Source: HT1-32 sp040219025
GTDB taxonomy: Bacteria; Pseudomonadota; Alphaproteobacteria; Rhodospirillales; HT1-32
Direction of reading: 5' to 3'
DNA length: 64,000 nt
NCBI GenBank assembly: GCA_040219025.1
Contig: JAVJTE010000008.1
Span: forward strand, 40,597-104,596
Below, one piece after another: positions 34,514 to 43,896 of the stretch. How positions within the stretch are numbered: the first letter of the stretch is position 1; every line of letters starts with the position of its first letter. The notes beneath the pieces were generated by a model. That model was not told the origin of the DNA, did not search any database, and was given only the letters and a program-made list of their open reading frames with translations. Both the position numbers and the translations under genes were made by a program.

Positions 34514-35764
34514 TTAAATCGGCTCGCCTGCCAGCAGGCGGGGCAGCTCGCCGGTGGTGCCCATTGCGTGATGCATGAACAGGCGCTTCAGGCCGGGCAG
34601 CCGGTTGACCGCCGCCAGGCCGAGGCCACGGGCCAGCCGGACCGGCGGAATGTCGTTCGAGAACAGCCGGTTCAGCAGGTCGGTTACGCCCAGCATCGCG
34701 GTGTTGTCAAAATGCCGCCAGCGCTGATAGCGGGCCAGCACATCCGCCCCGCCGATATCCAGTCCCACCCGCCGGGCATTGACCAGTTCCTCGGCCAGGG
34801 CGGCAACGTCACGCAGACCCATGTTGAAGCCCTGTCCGGCGATGGGGTGGATGCCGTGGGCGGCGTCACCTGCCAGGACAAAGCGGGGGGCGACATATTT
34901 TTCGGCATGGACAACACCCAGCGGCCAGGACCAGCGGCCGCCCTCGGTCGTCACCCGGCCCATGAAGTCGCCGAAGCGGGTGCGCAGCTCGGCCTCAAAC
35001 CCGGCCTGATCGAGCTGCATGATGGCCGCGGCCATGTCCGACCGTTCAGTCCAGACAATTGACGAGCGGTGCCGGCCGTCGCGGTCCGGCAGGGGCAGGA
35101 TGGCAAAGGGCCCGCCGGGCAGAAAGCGTTCATGCGCAACATTGTCATGCGGATGCTCATGGACCGCGGTGCAGACGATTCCGGTCTGGCGATAGGTCCA
35201 TTCACTGGTGCGGATCCGGGCCAGCGTCCGCAGCCGCGAGTTCCGGCCATCGGCAGCGACCAGCAGGGATGCGGGTATCTGTCTGTCGTCAGCCGTCGAC
35301 ACCGAGACACCGGCGGGCTCGGCCTGCCATGACGTGACGCTGGTGCCATGATGCCAGCGGATGCGGGGATGGTTCAGGGTCGCCCCGAGCAGGGCGCGGC
35401 GGATCGCCTGATTTTCGACGATCCAGCCCAGCGGCTCGTCCCTGACATCGCGGTGGTCATAGTGAAGATAGAGCGGTGACGCGCCGTCCGTGATGCGAAT
35501 GTCGCGGATTTCACCGGCGTCGGACAGCATGTCGTCCCAGACATCCAGTATGCGGAACATACGGTGCGAGCTGTAGGCGATGGCTGACGACCGGCCGTCA
35601 TAGGCGGCGTTGAGGTAATCGCCGGGATGCCCCTGATCGATCACAGCGACGGAGAGTCCGTTGCGGGCCGCGGCCAGTGCCAGGGTTGCGCCGACCAGCC
35701 CGCCACCGGCGATGGCCAGATCGACCGCTTCTTCAGACTGGGCAGGCTTTGGCGCGCTGGGCAT
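34514..35764 (-). CDS. ubiH: UbiH/UbiF/COQ6-family FAD monooxygenase
   Basis: A 416-residue flavoprotein hydroxylase of ubiquinone synthesis. It has an N-terminal Rossmann motif LAIAGGGLVGATLALAAAR (17-35) and a second FAD motif GDAAHGIHPIAGQGFNMGLRD. It hydroxylates a ring position of the polyprenyl phenol precursor. Which position (UbiH, UbiF, UbiI or a multi-site UbiL/M) cannot be told from sequence alone. AGGAAAG precedes the ATG. Confidence 0.88.
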   Translation of the reverse strand: MPSAPKPAQSEEAVDLAIAGGGLVGATLALAAARNGLSVAVIDQGHPGDYLNAAYDGRSSAIAYSSHRMFRILDVWDDMLSDAGEIRDIRITDGASPLYLHYDHRDVRDEPLGWIVENQAIRRALLGATLNHPRIRWHHGTSVTSWQAEPAGVSVSTADDRQIPASLLVAADGRNSRLRTLARIRTSEWTYRQTGIVCTAVHEHPHDNVAHERFLPGGPFAILPLPDRDGRHRSSIVWTERSDMAAAIMQLDQAGFEAELRTRFGDFMGRVTTEGGRWSWPLGVVHAEKYVAPRFVLAGDAAHGIHPIAGQGFNMGLRDVAALAEELVNARRVGLDIGGADVLARYQRWRHFDNTAMLGVTDLLNRLFSNDIPPVRLARGLGLAAVNRLPGLKRLFMHHAMGTTGELPRLLAGEPI

Positions 35765-35950
35765 CGTCAGGCTTTCCTAAGCTTAAAGATTGGGCATTTT
35801 TCAGGCTCTGAGTATGCATAAAATTTATGCATCAATACTTCAGTGATTAAAAAATGCACAGTTCTGATGGCGTCAGATTCAGTGACTAAATCCTGTCACG
35901 ATCTAACAACTAGCTGTTTTCACTCGATTTTCAATGAAAATCCGGATTCC

Positions 35951-35964
35951 GGCACGGTTCTTGT
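35951..35964 (+). promoter_or_regulatory. sigma-54-like promoter of glnK-amtB
   Basis: GGCAC at 35951-35955 and TTG at 35961-35963 have the -24/-12 spacing of RpoN promoters. They sit in a 357-bp gap between ubiH and glnK, about 160 bp before glnK. The gap is AT-rich upstream, suitable for activator and IHF sites. Nitrogen control through NtrC is the expected family behaviour. Confidence 0.7.
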
Positions 35965-36121
35965 TAGGTGATGGTGCAGCGCAAAACCGCAAGCCGACCG
36001 TCTTTATCCCCGTTGATGAGGCCGCAGGCTGGGGTGGGGTGCGTAGTAATCCGGTCCGACCGGTGGTTGCCAGGGGCAGCGACAGGCCGGGAGTGACACA
36101 CAACAAAGGGAAGACAATCCG

Positions 36122-36460
36122 ATGAAGCTGATCATGGCAATCATCAAGCCCTTCAAACTGGAGGACGTCCGCGAAGCGCTGACACCTCTCGGTGTACAGG
36201 GGCTTACCGTCAGTGAAGTTAAGGGGTTCGGCCGTCAGAAAGGTCAGACCGAAATCTATCGTGGTGCTGAATATCAGGTGAATTTCCTGCCGAAGGTGAA
36301 GATTGAAATCGCAGTTGACGATTCACTCGCCGAACAGGTGGTGGAAACGATCCAGTCTGCAGCGCAGACCGGCAAGATCGGCGACGGGAAGATTTTCGTA
36401 TTCGGCCTCGACGAGGCGGTACGGATCCGGACCGGCGAGAAAAACACCGAAGCGCTGTAA
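36122..36460 (+). CDS. glnK: nitrogen regulatory protein P-II
   Basis: A 112-residue trimeric signal protein. The T-loop GQTEIYRGAEYQVNFLPK contains Tyr51, the uridylylation site; ATP and 2-oxoglutarate residues are in the usual places. It is directly upstream of amtB (14 bp), so it is the GlnK type that plugs the ammonium channel when nitrogen is plentiful. Confidence 0.96.
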   Translation: MKLIMAIIKPFKLEDVREALTPLGVQGLTVSEVKGFGRQKGQTEIYRGAEYQVNFLPKVKIEIAVDDSLAEQVVETIQSAAQTGKIGDGKIFVFGLDEAVRIRTGEKNTEAL

Positions 36461-36474
36461 AGGGGACATATCTA

Positions 36475-37833
36475 ATGACAAAGCTCGACAAGCTTATGAA
36501 AGTCGGCCTGCCCGCGGCGATTGCGGCCTTCGCGCTCGCTGCCCCGGCCCAGGCTCAGGAAATCAACGAAGACCCGTTTATCTTTAACAGTCTGTCCTTC
36601 CTCATCTCCGGTTTTCTGGTGATGTGGATGGCGGCCGGCTTCTGCATGCTGGAAGCGGGTCTGGTTCGCACCAAGAACGTGGCGACGATGTGCGTCAAGA
36701 ACATCGCGCTCTATTCCATCGCCGGCATCATGTATTACATCATCGGCTATCAGTTGATGTATGCCGATGTCTCCGGCTATTTCGGCTCGCCGGGCATGTG
36801 GAGTGCCGGTGAAGCGGAAGCAGCACTTTCCGCCGGTGCCGATGGCGCGCTTGCGGCTCTGCTGGGCGGCGAAGACGGCGCCGGTTATTCAGCCGGCTCC
36901 GACTGGTTCTTCCAGATGGTGTTCGTTGCCACGGCGGCGTCGATCGTCTCCGGCACGCTGGCCGAGCGGATCAGGCTCTGGCCGTTCCTGCTGTTCGTGG
37001 TCATCCTGACCGGCGTGCTCTACCCGATCCAGGGTTCCTGGTCCTGGGGCGGCGGCTGGCTGTCCGAAGGCGGCTTCCTTGATTTCGCCGGATCGACGAT
37101 CGTGCATAGTGTTGGCGGCTGGGCGGCCCTGACCGGTGCCATCATCCTCGGTGCCCGTAAAGGCAAGTATGTCAACGGCCGTGCGATGCCGATCCCCGGC
37201 TCCTCGATGCCGCTGGCGACCCTGGGTACGTTCATCCTGTGGCTCGGCTGGTTCGGCTTCAACGGCGGCTCACAGCTGGCGCTGGGTTCTGCCGCGGACG
37301 CGATTGCGATCTCCAACATCTACATCAACACCAATCTGGCTGCGGCTGCCGGTGTTGTGATCGCGATCATCATGACGCAGCTGCTCTACGGCAAGGTCGA
37401 CCTCTCCATGGCGCTGAACGGTGCACTGGGCGGTCTGGTTGCCATCACCGCCGAGCCGCTGGCTCCGGCACCCTGGCTTGCCATCGTTATTGGTGCCATC
37501 GGTGGCGCGCTGGTCGTGATTGCAGTGCCGCTGCTCGACAAGCTGAAGATTGATGATGTCGTCGGTGCAGTTTCCGTCCATCTGATCTGCGGTATCTGGG
37601 GAACGCTGGCCGTGCCGCTGTCCAACGGTGACGCCACCTTCGGTGCACAGATCATGGGTATTGTCGGTGTCGGCGTCTTCATGATCGTCACCAGCTCCGT
37701 CATCTGGATGGCCATGAAATTCACCATCGGCATCCGGGTATCGGAAGAAGACGAAGATATGGGCCTCGACCGGGCAGAGCTCGGTATGGAAGCCTATCCG
37801 GAATTCGGTCGCGGGTCACAAACCCTCAACTGA
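36475..37833 (+). CDS. amtB: ammonium transporter AmtB (first copy)
   Basis: A 452-residue channel with a signal peptide (1-27, ending PAQAQE) and 11 helices. DWFFQMVFVATAASIVSGTLAERIRLWPF and DFAGSTIVHSVGGWAALTGA are the Amt signature regions with pore aromatic and histidine residues. It conducts ammonium across the inner membrane and is gated by GlnK, encoded just upstream. Confidence 0.96.
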   Translation: MTKLDKLMKVGLPAAIAAFALAAPAQAQEINEDPFIFNSLSFLISGFLVMWMAAGFCMLEAGLVRTKNVATMCVKNIALYSIAGIMYYIIGYQLMYADVSGYFGSPGMWSAGEAEAALSAGADGALAALLGGEDGAGYSAGSDWFFQMVFVATAASIVSGTLAERIRLWPFLLFVVILTGVLYPIQGSWSWGGGWLSEGGFLDFAGSTIVHSVGGWAALTGAIILGARKGKYVNGRAMPIPGSSMPLATLGTFILWLGWFGFNGGSQLALGSAADAIAISNIYINTNLAAAAGVVIAIIMTQLLYGKVDLSMALNGALGGLVAITAEPLAPAPWLAIVIGAIGGALVVIAVPLLDKLKIDDVVGAVSVHLICGIWGTLAVPLSNGDATFGAQIMGIVGVGVFMIVTSSVIWMAMKFTIGIRVSEEDEDMGLDRAELGMEAYPEFGRGSQTLN

Positions 37834-37858
37834 TAACCATTCTGGCAGTGAGTGACTT

Positions 37859-37885
37859 GAGGGGGCTTCGGCCCCCTCTTTTTTT
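37859..37885 (+). terminator. rho-independent terminator of glnK-amtB
   Basis: GAGGGGGC-TTCG-GCCCCCTC followed by seven T: an 8-bp GC stem with a stable UUCG loop. It separates the two ammonium transporter units. Confidence 0.95.
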
Positions 37886-37996
37886 GCTAAAATTTCAGCA
37901 GATGCATAATTTTTGAGCAATCTATCGGAGTGGAGTTGCCCGCCCTGACTGCATTTGTCCTGATTTTGGGCAGGTATCCGGCGATTCCCCGTTCCC

Positions 37997-38010
37997 GGCA
38001 CAGAACTTGA
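37997..38010 (+). promoter_or_regulatory. sigma-54-like promoter of the second amtB
   Basis: GGCAC at 37997-38001 and TTG at 38007-38009 have the same spacing as the site at 35951, and both are preceded by a TCC-rich segment. It lies about 60 bp before the second amtB start and after a strong terminator, so the second transporter has its own nitrogen-controlled promoter. Confidence 0.7.
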
Positions 38011-38070
38011 TAGGTGGTTTCCTCAAAACAGGCGCTGTCGTGGGGACGGCGCAAAGAGGAGATACGGATT

Positions 38071-39357
38071 GTGCAGAACAAATTTTATCTGACGGCGGCT
38101 ACCGGTCTGACCCTGCTCGCCAGTGCCGGCAGTGCGCTGGCCCAGGAGGCGGCAGTAAAACCCGACAGTGGTGATACGGCCTGGATGCTGACATCGACAG
38201 TGCTGGTCCTGATGATGACCATCCCCGGTCTGGCCCTGTTCTATGGCGGCATGGTGCGGCGCTCGAATGTGCTCTCCATGCTGATGCAGTGCTTCACCGT
38301 CTGCTGTGTCTCGACGGTGTTGTGGATGATGCTGGGCTACAGTCTGGCCTTTGCCGAGGGTAATGCCTTTATCGGCGGCCTCGACCGGGCGTTCCTGCTC
38401 GGCATGGGTGTCGACAGTCTCAGCGGCACAATTCCGGAATCGGTCTTCATGACCTTCCAGATGACCTTCGCCATCATTACCCCGGCGCTGATCACCGGCG
38501 CCTTTGCCGACCGTATGAAATTCGGTCCGATGATTGTGTTCTCCGGGGTCTGGATGCTGGTTGTCTATGCACCGATCACGCACTGGGTCTGGGGCGGCGG
38601 CTTCCTTGGCGGTGACGGGGTGCTGGATTTTGCCGGCGGGACCGTCGTGCATATCAATGCCGGTGTGGCCGGCCTGGTGGCAGCCCTCGTGCTCGGTAAA
38701 CGGACGGGCCTCGGGTCTGAGAACCTGGCACCGCATAATCTGATCTATTCGGTCATTGGTGCTTCCCTGCTCTGGGTTGGCTGGTTCGGATTCAATGCCG
38801 GGTCGGCGGTGGCCGCAAACGGAACCGCAGGCATGGCCATGGCGGTCACGCAGATCTGCACCGCGGCGGCGGCGCTGAGCTGGATGGCCGCTGAATGGGC
38901 GGTGCGTGGCAAGCCCAGTGTACTCGGTATCATTTCGGGTGCCGTCGGCGGGCTGGTCGCGATTACGCCTGCTGCCGGTTTCGTCAATCCCACGGGCGCA
39001 CTGGCCATCGGCCTGATTTCAGGTGCGGCCTGTTTCCTTGGCGCAACCTGGCTGAAGAACCGTCTGAAATATGACGATGCGCTGGATTGCTTCGGCGTGC
39101 ATGGTGTTGGTGGCATTGTCGGCGCATTGCTGACCGGTGTTTTCGCGGTCGAGGCCATTGGCGGCACTGCCGGGCTGCTGGAAGGCAATCCCGGCCAGGT
39201 CTGGACCCAGCTTTACGGCGTGCTGGCGACCATCGGTTACTGCGCCGTGATGACCTTCATCATTCTGAAGGCACTGGATCTGACGGTCGGCCTGCGGGTA
39301 ACGCCGGAACAGGAACGGGAACTCGATCTCGCCCTGCATGGCGAGGTTGTTCACTGA
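38071..39357 (+). CDS. ammonium transporter AmtB (second copy)
   Basis: A 428-residue Amt channel from a GTG at 38071 with AAGAGGAGA nine bases upstream, giving a clean signal peptide (MQNKFYL ... ALAQEA). The signature segments ALFYGGMVRRSNVLSMLMQ, DFAGGTVVHINAGVAGLVAALVLGKR and GVHGVGGIVGALLTGVF are present. It is more like the canonical AmtB than the first copy, and clearly diverged from it, so the pair is not a recent duplication. No second PII gene accompanies it. Confidence 0.94.
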   Translation: MQNKFYLTAATGLTLLASAGSALAQEAAVKPDSGDTAWMLTSTVLVLMMTIPGLALFYGGMVRRSNVLSMLMQCFTVCCVSTVLWMMLGYSLAFAEGNAFIGGLDRAFLLGMGVDSLSGTIPESVFMTFQMTFAIITPALITGAFADRMKFGPMIVFSGVWMLVVYAPITHWVWGGGFLGGDGVLDFAGGTVVHINAGVAGLVAALVLGKRTGLGSENLAPHNLIYSVIGASLLWVGWFGFNAGSAVAANGTAGMAMAVTQICTAAAALSWMAAEWAVRGKPSVLGIISGAVGGLVAITPAAGFVNPTGALAIGLISGAACFLGATWLKNRLKYDDALDCFGVHGVGGIVGALLTGVFAVEAIGGTAGLLEGNPGQVWTQLYGVLATIGYCAVMTFIILKALDLTVGLRVTPEQERELDLALHGEVVH

Positions 39358-39563
39358 TCACCCTCCGGGTCAGCGCTCAGGATATGGCTGGAATTTCATC
39401 ACTTCCTGATTGCTGCCTCAATAAGAGGCGGTATCCGGTTGACGGCAGACCCTGAAGCAGGGAAAACCGCCGGTCCGGAGTTGGCATGAAGCTTGAATAT
39501 ATGAAGCCGTGAAGACTGCGTTGTGGTGACCTACCCCCACCCGGTTGCCACACCGCAGACTGG

Positions 39564-39588
39564 GGGGCGCTTTCGGGCGCCCCTCTTT
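39564..39588. terminator. terminator after the second amtB
   Basis: GGGGCGC pairs with GCGCCCC around a 6-base loop, followed by TCTTTAT. It lies between the convergent amtB and tauD-like genes and could serve both. The rest of the 268-bp gap shows no gene. Confidence 0.7.
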
Positions 39589-39625
39589 ATATCCGGGGGC
39601 TGACTGGCCGGTGGGAAGCGATCGT

Positions 39626-40510
39626 TCAGTAAGGTGTACTGCCTTCTACGGTACAGCGCTGCATCAGCCGGCGCAGGGGCAGCTGAAAGTCATTGGTCGC
39701 CTTGTGCTGGACTGCACAATTATCCCAGATCAGCAGATCACCAACACGCCAGTTATGGTTATGCGCAAAGTCGGACTGCGTGATATGGGCGAACAGTTGT
39801 TGCAGCAGCTCATCGCTTTCCGCTTCCGGCAAATCCAGAATCCGGTGGGTATAGCCTTCGCAGACATACAGGCATTTTCGGCCGGTATGGGGGTGGGTCC
39901 GCACCACCGGGTGAATGGCGTCCGGCGGATATTTCTCCAGCTCCTTCTCGCTCAGCACCGGGCGCAGACCGAATTCCAGCGCCTTCTTGTTCCACATGAA
40001 GCGATAGCCGTTGGCGGCCCGCAGACTCGCCAGCCGCTGTTTCATCTCGTCGGACAGGGCGTCATAGGCATCGGCGACCGAGATGAAGCAGGTATCGCCA
40101 TAAACCTTGCCGTCTTTCTCCGGCACCTCGATCGCATTCAACAGCGTCGCCCGGCTGGGCTTTTCCAGATAGCAGAGGTCGGAATGCCAGTATCGTCCGG
40201 CATCATGCGAGCCGACGGGTTTGCCGTCTTTTGTAATGTTGGATATCCAGTAGATCTCCGGTGCCTCGCCATTATTGGCCTCGGCCCGGACATTGACCTG
40301 CAGCGGCCCGAACCGGCGGCTGAAGGCGACAAGCTGTTCGCCGCTCAGTTTCTGGTCACGGATCACCACGACAGAATAGCGGTTCAGTGTTGCCTCAATC
40401 CTGCTGAACAAGTCATCACTGGCGGGCTCTGACAGGTCGATCCCTGTGATCTCCGCACCAAATCGTTCGCCCGTCCGGCGGGTCTGCAAGTCATCAGCAA
40501 GTGTGGTCAT
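39626..40510 (-). CDS. TauD/TfdA-family 2-oxoglutarate dioxygenase
   Basis: A 294-residue Fe(II)/2-oxoglutarate dioxygenase. The HxD pair is His109-Asp111 (YWHSDLCY), the distal ligand is His269 (VQHKATND), and an arginine for 2-oxoglutarate lies about ten residues further. Family members oxidise taurine, sulfonates, herbicides or amino acids. There is no sulfonate transporter nearby, so the substrate is unknown. GGGAGATGATCC precedes the ATG. Confidence 0.9.
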   Translation of the reverse strand: MTTLADDLQTRRTGERFGAEITGIDLSEPASDDLFSRIEATLNRYSVVVIRDQKLSGEQLVAFSRRFGPLQVNVRAEANNGEAPEIYWISNITKDGKPVGSHDAGRYWHSDLCYLEKPSRATLLNAIEVPEKDGKVYGDTCFISVADAYDALSDEMKQRLASLRAANGYRFMWNKKALEFGLRPVLSEKELEKYPPDAIHPVVRTHPHTGRKCLYVCEGYTHRILDLPEAESDELLQQLFAHITQSDFAHNHNWRVGDLLIWDNCAVQHKATNDFQLPLRRLMQRCTVEGSTPY

Positions 40511-40681
40511 GGATCATCTCCCGGCAACAATCAGCAGTTTTATCAACTATTCCCCTGACCCGTGATTATTTCAAATTTAATCCGGCACTGGTTTTGACCG
40601 GCAAGGTCGATTTCTTCACCTTTTGGCAACCCTGTCCGGTGATAGTAGGGGTGTATAGAAACAGAACTGTCGCTCAAGATC

Positions 40682-43111
40682 ATGGCACAAAGCAAAGCCG
40701 GTCGTCCGGCCTTCCTGCCGGCTGACCTGTCGGAATTCCTGAAACGGCGTCTGCGCGAGGCGCGTGGCCTGCTGCTTGTCCTGTTTGGTGCGGGCCTGCT
40801 GGCGGCGCTGTTCAGCTACAAGCCGACGGATCCCAGCATCAATGTGGCGGTGGCCGGCCCGGTGCAGAACTGGATCGGCCTTCCCGGTGCGCTGCTTGCT
40901 GACATCAGCCTGCAACTGATTGGTATTGCCGCGCTATTGCCCGGATTCTGCCTGATTGCCTGGGGGCTGCGGATCATGCGCGGCGGCACCATCGTCTGGC
41001 CCTGGGTCCGTGGATTTTCCCTGCTGCTGGCGATGTTGTTCATGACGCTGGCGGCCTCCGCGCTCGATCTGTTCTCCGGCTGGCAGCTCGTATCCGGTCC
41101 GGGTGGCGCCATCGGTGCCGGTCTGATGCAGGGTGCGGATGCGGTGACGGCCAGAATCGGCGGTACTGTCGGTCTGGCCGGTGTTGGTCTTGTGGCTCTT
41201 GTCGTTACCTTCTGCATTACCCTGTTTGCCGCGGCCATCGCCGGACGTGATCTGGCGGGGGCCGGACGCGCGACCCTGAAGGCCGGTCGTGTTGCCGGTG
41301 CCGCAGGGGCGAAAGCCCCGGCTGTTGGTCGTACCCTGCTGTCATGGCTGCCGAAGCGCCGCCCGCAGCGGGTGGAACCCCGGATGCAGCGCGAGGCCGC
41401 GCTCGGCCGCCCGCCGGTCCGCCCGTCAAAAACAAGTGAAGCAGTGCCCGCCGCGCAGGCGGATGCTGACGCCGAAGCCCGCCGCGAACGCAAACCCGTG
41501 GTCGCGCAGAAACCGGACCGTCCGGAAACCGGCAGCCGCGAGAAGGCCAGCCGTCAGAAGAAGCTCGATTTCGGCGTTGATGGCGAGTTTGAGCTCCCTC
41601 CGCTTGATCTGCTGACCGAAGCGCCGCCCGCTATCATGGATCCCAGCCAGTCCGACGACGCCCTACAGCAGAATGCGCGGATGCTGGAATCCGTGCTGCA
41701 GGATTTCGGCGTCAATGGCGAGATTGTGAAGGTCAATCCCGGTCCGGTTGTCACCCTGTACGAACTGGAACCGGCACCCGGCACCAAGACCAGCCGTGTG
41801 ATCGGTCTGGCCGATGATATCGCCCGCTCGATGAGTGCGATTTCCGTCCGTATCGCGACCATCCCCGGGCGCAGCGTCATCGGTATCGAACTGCCGAACC
41901 GCAAGCGCGAAACTGTCTATCTGCATGAATTGCTGGCTGCCCGGTCCTATGAGAAATCATCTGCCCGTCTGCTGATGGCGCTGGGCAAGGATATCGGCGG
42001 CCTGCCGGAATTCGCCGACCTTGCCCGGATGCCGCATCTGCTGATCGCAGGCACCACCGGGTCCGGTAAATCGGTCGGCATCAACGCCATGATCCTGTCG
42101 CTGCTCTATCGCTGTACGCCGGATGAATGCCGGATGATCATGATCGATCCGAAGATGCTGGAACTGTCGGTCTATGACGGCATTCCGCATCTGCTGTCGC
42201 CGGTTGTTACTGATCCGTCGAAGGCGGTTGTTGCCCTGAAATGGGCGGTGCGCGAGATGGAAGACCGCTATCGTGCCATGAGTCAGCTCAGCGTGCGCAA
42301 CATCGCAGGCTTCAACGAACGTCTCGCCAAGGCGCGGGACAATAACGAGGAACTGAAACGCACAGTCCAGACCGGTTTTGATCAGGATACCGGCAAGCCG
42401 ATCTTTGAAGAACAGGCAATGGATCTGGAGCCGCTGCCTTATATCGTCATCGTCGTCGACGAGATGGCCGACCTGATGCTGGTCGCCGGCAAGGATGTGG
42501 AAGCCGCCATTCAGCGTCTCGCCCAGATGGCCCGTGCTGCCGGTATTCACCTGATCATGGCGACCCAGCGACCGTCCGTTGATGTCATCACCGGCACCAT
42601 CAAGGCCAACTTCCCGACCCGGATTTCCTTTCAGGTCACGTCGAAGATCGACAGCCGTACCATCCTCGGTGAACAGGGCGCGGAACAGCTGCTGGGTCAG
42701 GGTGACATGCTGCATATGGCCGGTGGCGGGCGCATTACCCGCCTGCATGGACCCTTCGTGTCGGATGAGGAAGTCAACGCCATCGTCGACCATCTGAAAT
42801 CGCAGGGCAGCCCGTCTTATCTGGAATCGGTCACAGAAGAAGACGCCGATGCACCCTCGTTCCCCGGTATGCCGACGCCCGATGGCAAATCCTCCGGCGA
42901 TGATCTGTACGATCAGGCGGTGGCCCTGGTCTGCCGCGAGGGCAAGGCCTCGACCAGTTTCGTCCAGCGCCATCTCCAGATCGGCTACAACCGGGCGGCG
43001 CGCATCATCGAGCAGATGGAGAAGGAAGGCGTGGTGTCGAAATCCAACCATGTCGGCAAACGCGAAGTCCTCGCCCGCAACTTCGAGGCGGATTACGACG
43101 AGGCGATGTAG
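40682..43111 (+). CDS. ftsK: DNA translocase FtsK
   Basis: An 809-residue protein with four N-terminal membrane helices (about 22-44, 62-95, 102-127, 155-188) and a charged linker. The motor has Walker A GTTGSGKS at 457-464 and VVDEMADLMLVAG as Walker B. A C-terminal gamma winged helix (about 742-800) reads KOPS and activates XerCD. It anchors at the septum and pumps chromosome ends apart. The linker is short, as in other alphaproteobacterial FtsK proteins. Confidence 0.96.
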   Translation: MAQSKAGRPAFLPADLSEFLKRRLREARGLLLVLFGAGLLAALFSYKPTDPSINVAVAGPVQNWIGLPGALLADISLQLIGIAALLPGFCLIAWGLRIMRGGTIVWPWVRGFSLLLAMLFMTLAASALDLFSGWQLVSGPGGAIGAGLMQGADAVTARIGGTVGLAGVGLVALVVTFCITLFAAAIAGRDLAGAGRATLKAGRVAGAAGAKAPAVGRTLLSWLPKRRPQRVEPRMQREAALGRPPVRPSKTSEAVPAAQADADAEARRERKPVVAQKPDRPETGSREKASRQKKLDFGVDGEFELPPLDLLTEAPPAIMDPSQSDDALQQNARMLESVLQDFGVNGEIVKVNPGPVVTLYELEPAPGTKTSRVIGLADDIARSMSAISVRIATIPGRSVIGIELPNRKRETVYLHELLAARSYEKSSARLLMALGKDIGGLPEFADLARMPHLLIAGTTGSGKSVGINAMILSLLYRCTPDECRMIMIDPKMLELSVYDGIPHLLSPVVTDPSKAVVALKWAVREMEDRYRAMSQLSVRNIAGFNERLAKARDNNEELKRTVQTGFDQDTGKPIFEEQAMDLEPLPYIVIVVDEMADLMLVAGKDVEAAIQRLAQMARAAGIHLIMATQRPSVDVITGTIKANFPTRISFQVTSKIDSRTILGEQGAEQLLGQGDMLHMAGGGRITRLHGPFVSDEEVNAIVDHLKSQGSPSYLESVTEEDADAPSFPGMPTPDGKSSGDDLYDQAVALVCREGKASTSFVQRHLQIGYNRAARIIEQMEKEGVVSKSNHVGKREVLARNFEADYDEAM

Positions 43112-43143
43112 GCTCTACTTGTCTCGACGCGTCACATCTCTCA

Positions 43144-43178
43144 CCCCTCATCCTGAAACGAGTTCAGGATGAGAGGGG
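43144..43178. terminator. palindrome after ftsK
   Basis: CCCCTCATCCTGAA and TTCAGGATGAGAGGGG form a long stem around ACGAG, about 30 bp after the ftsK stop. No T-run follows, so it may be a repeat-derived structure. It shares CTCATCCTGA with the adjacent repeat. Confidence 0.55.
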
Positions 43179-43206
43179 CGAAAGATAAGGTTTCTGGAGC
43201 CTTGAT

Positions 43207-43319
43207 CCTCATCCTGAGGAGCGCCAAAGGCGCGTCTCGAAGGAGGGTGGGGGAGGCGTGAGGCAGGAAACTGCCCGCAATCCTTCGAGACGCAGCTTCG
43301 CTGCTCCTCAGGATAAGGC
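43207..43319. repeat. palindromic intergenic repeat (REP-like), copy 2
   Basis: Facing arms CCTCATCCTGAGGAGCGC ... GCGTCTCGAAGG and CCTTCGAGACGCAGC ... GCTCCTCAGGATAAGG resemble the element at 14621-14720. Here a G-rich 30-bp spacer separates them and the arms are in the opposite order. It fills most of the gap between ftsK and the MarR-type gene. Confidence 0.85.
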
Positions 43320-43356
43320 CGGGGACTGTTTTCGCACTCCCCCGTCAACCCACCAG

Positions 43357-43896
43357 TTACAGCGATGTTGCGGATCTTGCGGCCTGATCGTACAGGCCTG
43401 ACAGGGCGCGGAGCAGGTCGGCGGAGGCGCCGACGTCGCTGCCGTTGATGCCGGTAGAGCCGAAGGCGGTGATGAGGCAGTCCTCACGGATCCGGCGATA
43501 ATTGTCGCAGACTTTCTGACCGGCTTCCGTGGTGGCGTAATACATCTCCTTGCCCTTTTTCTGGCGGTCGATCAGTCCGGCCTTCAGCAGCTTCTTGATG
43601 GCGTAATTGACCAGATGGGTGTCCTCGATATTCAGCACGAAGCAGATATCGGACAGGCGCTTGTTGCGGGCACGGTGGTTGATGGTGTGGATGACCATCA
43701 CGTCCAGCGCGTTCATGTCGGTGATGCCCGTGGCCTGGGTACAGCGGACAATCCAGCGCTGGAAGGCGTTGGTGCAGATATAGAGGCCGAACTCGAATTC
43801 GCTCAGCTCCGACGCCCGTTCCGACACCAGATGCGAGGAGGAGACGATGGGAACACTGGGCCGGGGCGCGCGGTCTTCCTTCGGATGATCGTTCAT
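43357..43896 (-). CDS. MarR-like winged-helix regulator
   Basis: A 179-residue protein with a winged helix in the middle (about 60-140: IHTINHRARNKRLSDICFVLNIEDTHLVNYAIKKLLKAGLIDRQKKGKEMYYATTEAG). It matches the MarR-like DNA-binding proteins that often accompany hydantoinase genes. The ATG overlaps the stop of the hydantoinase gene by 4 bp, so it is the last gene of that operon and probably controls it. Confidence 0.83.
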   Translation of the reverse strand: MNDHPKEDRAPRPSVPIVSSSHLVSERASELSEFEFGLYICTNAFQRWIVRCTQATGITDMNALDVMVIHTINHRARNKRLSDICFVLNIEDTHLVNYAIKKLLKAGLIDRQKKGKEMYYATTEAGQKVCDNYRRIREDCLITAFGSTGINGSDVGASADLLRALSGLYDQAARSATSL

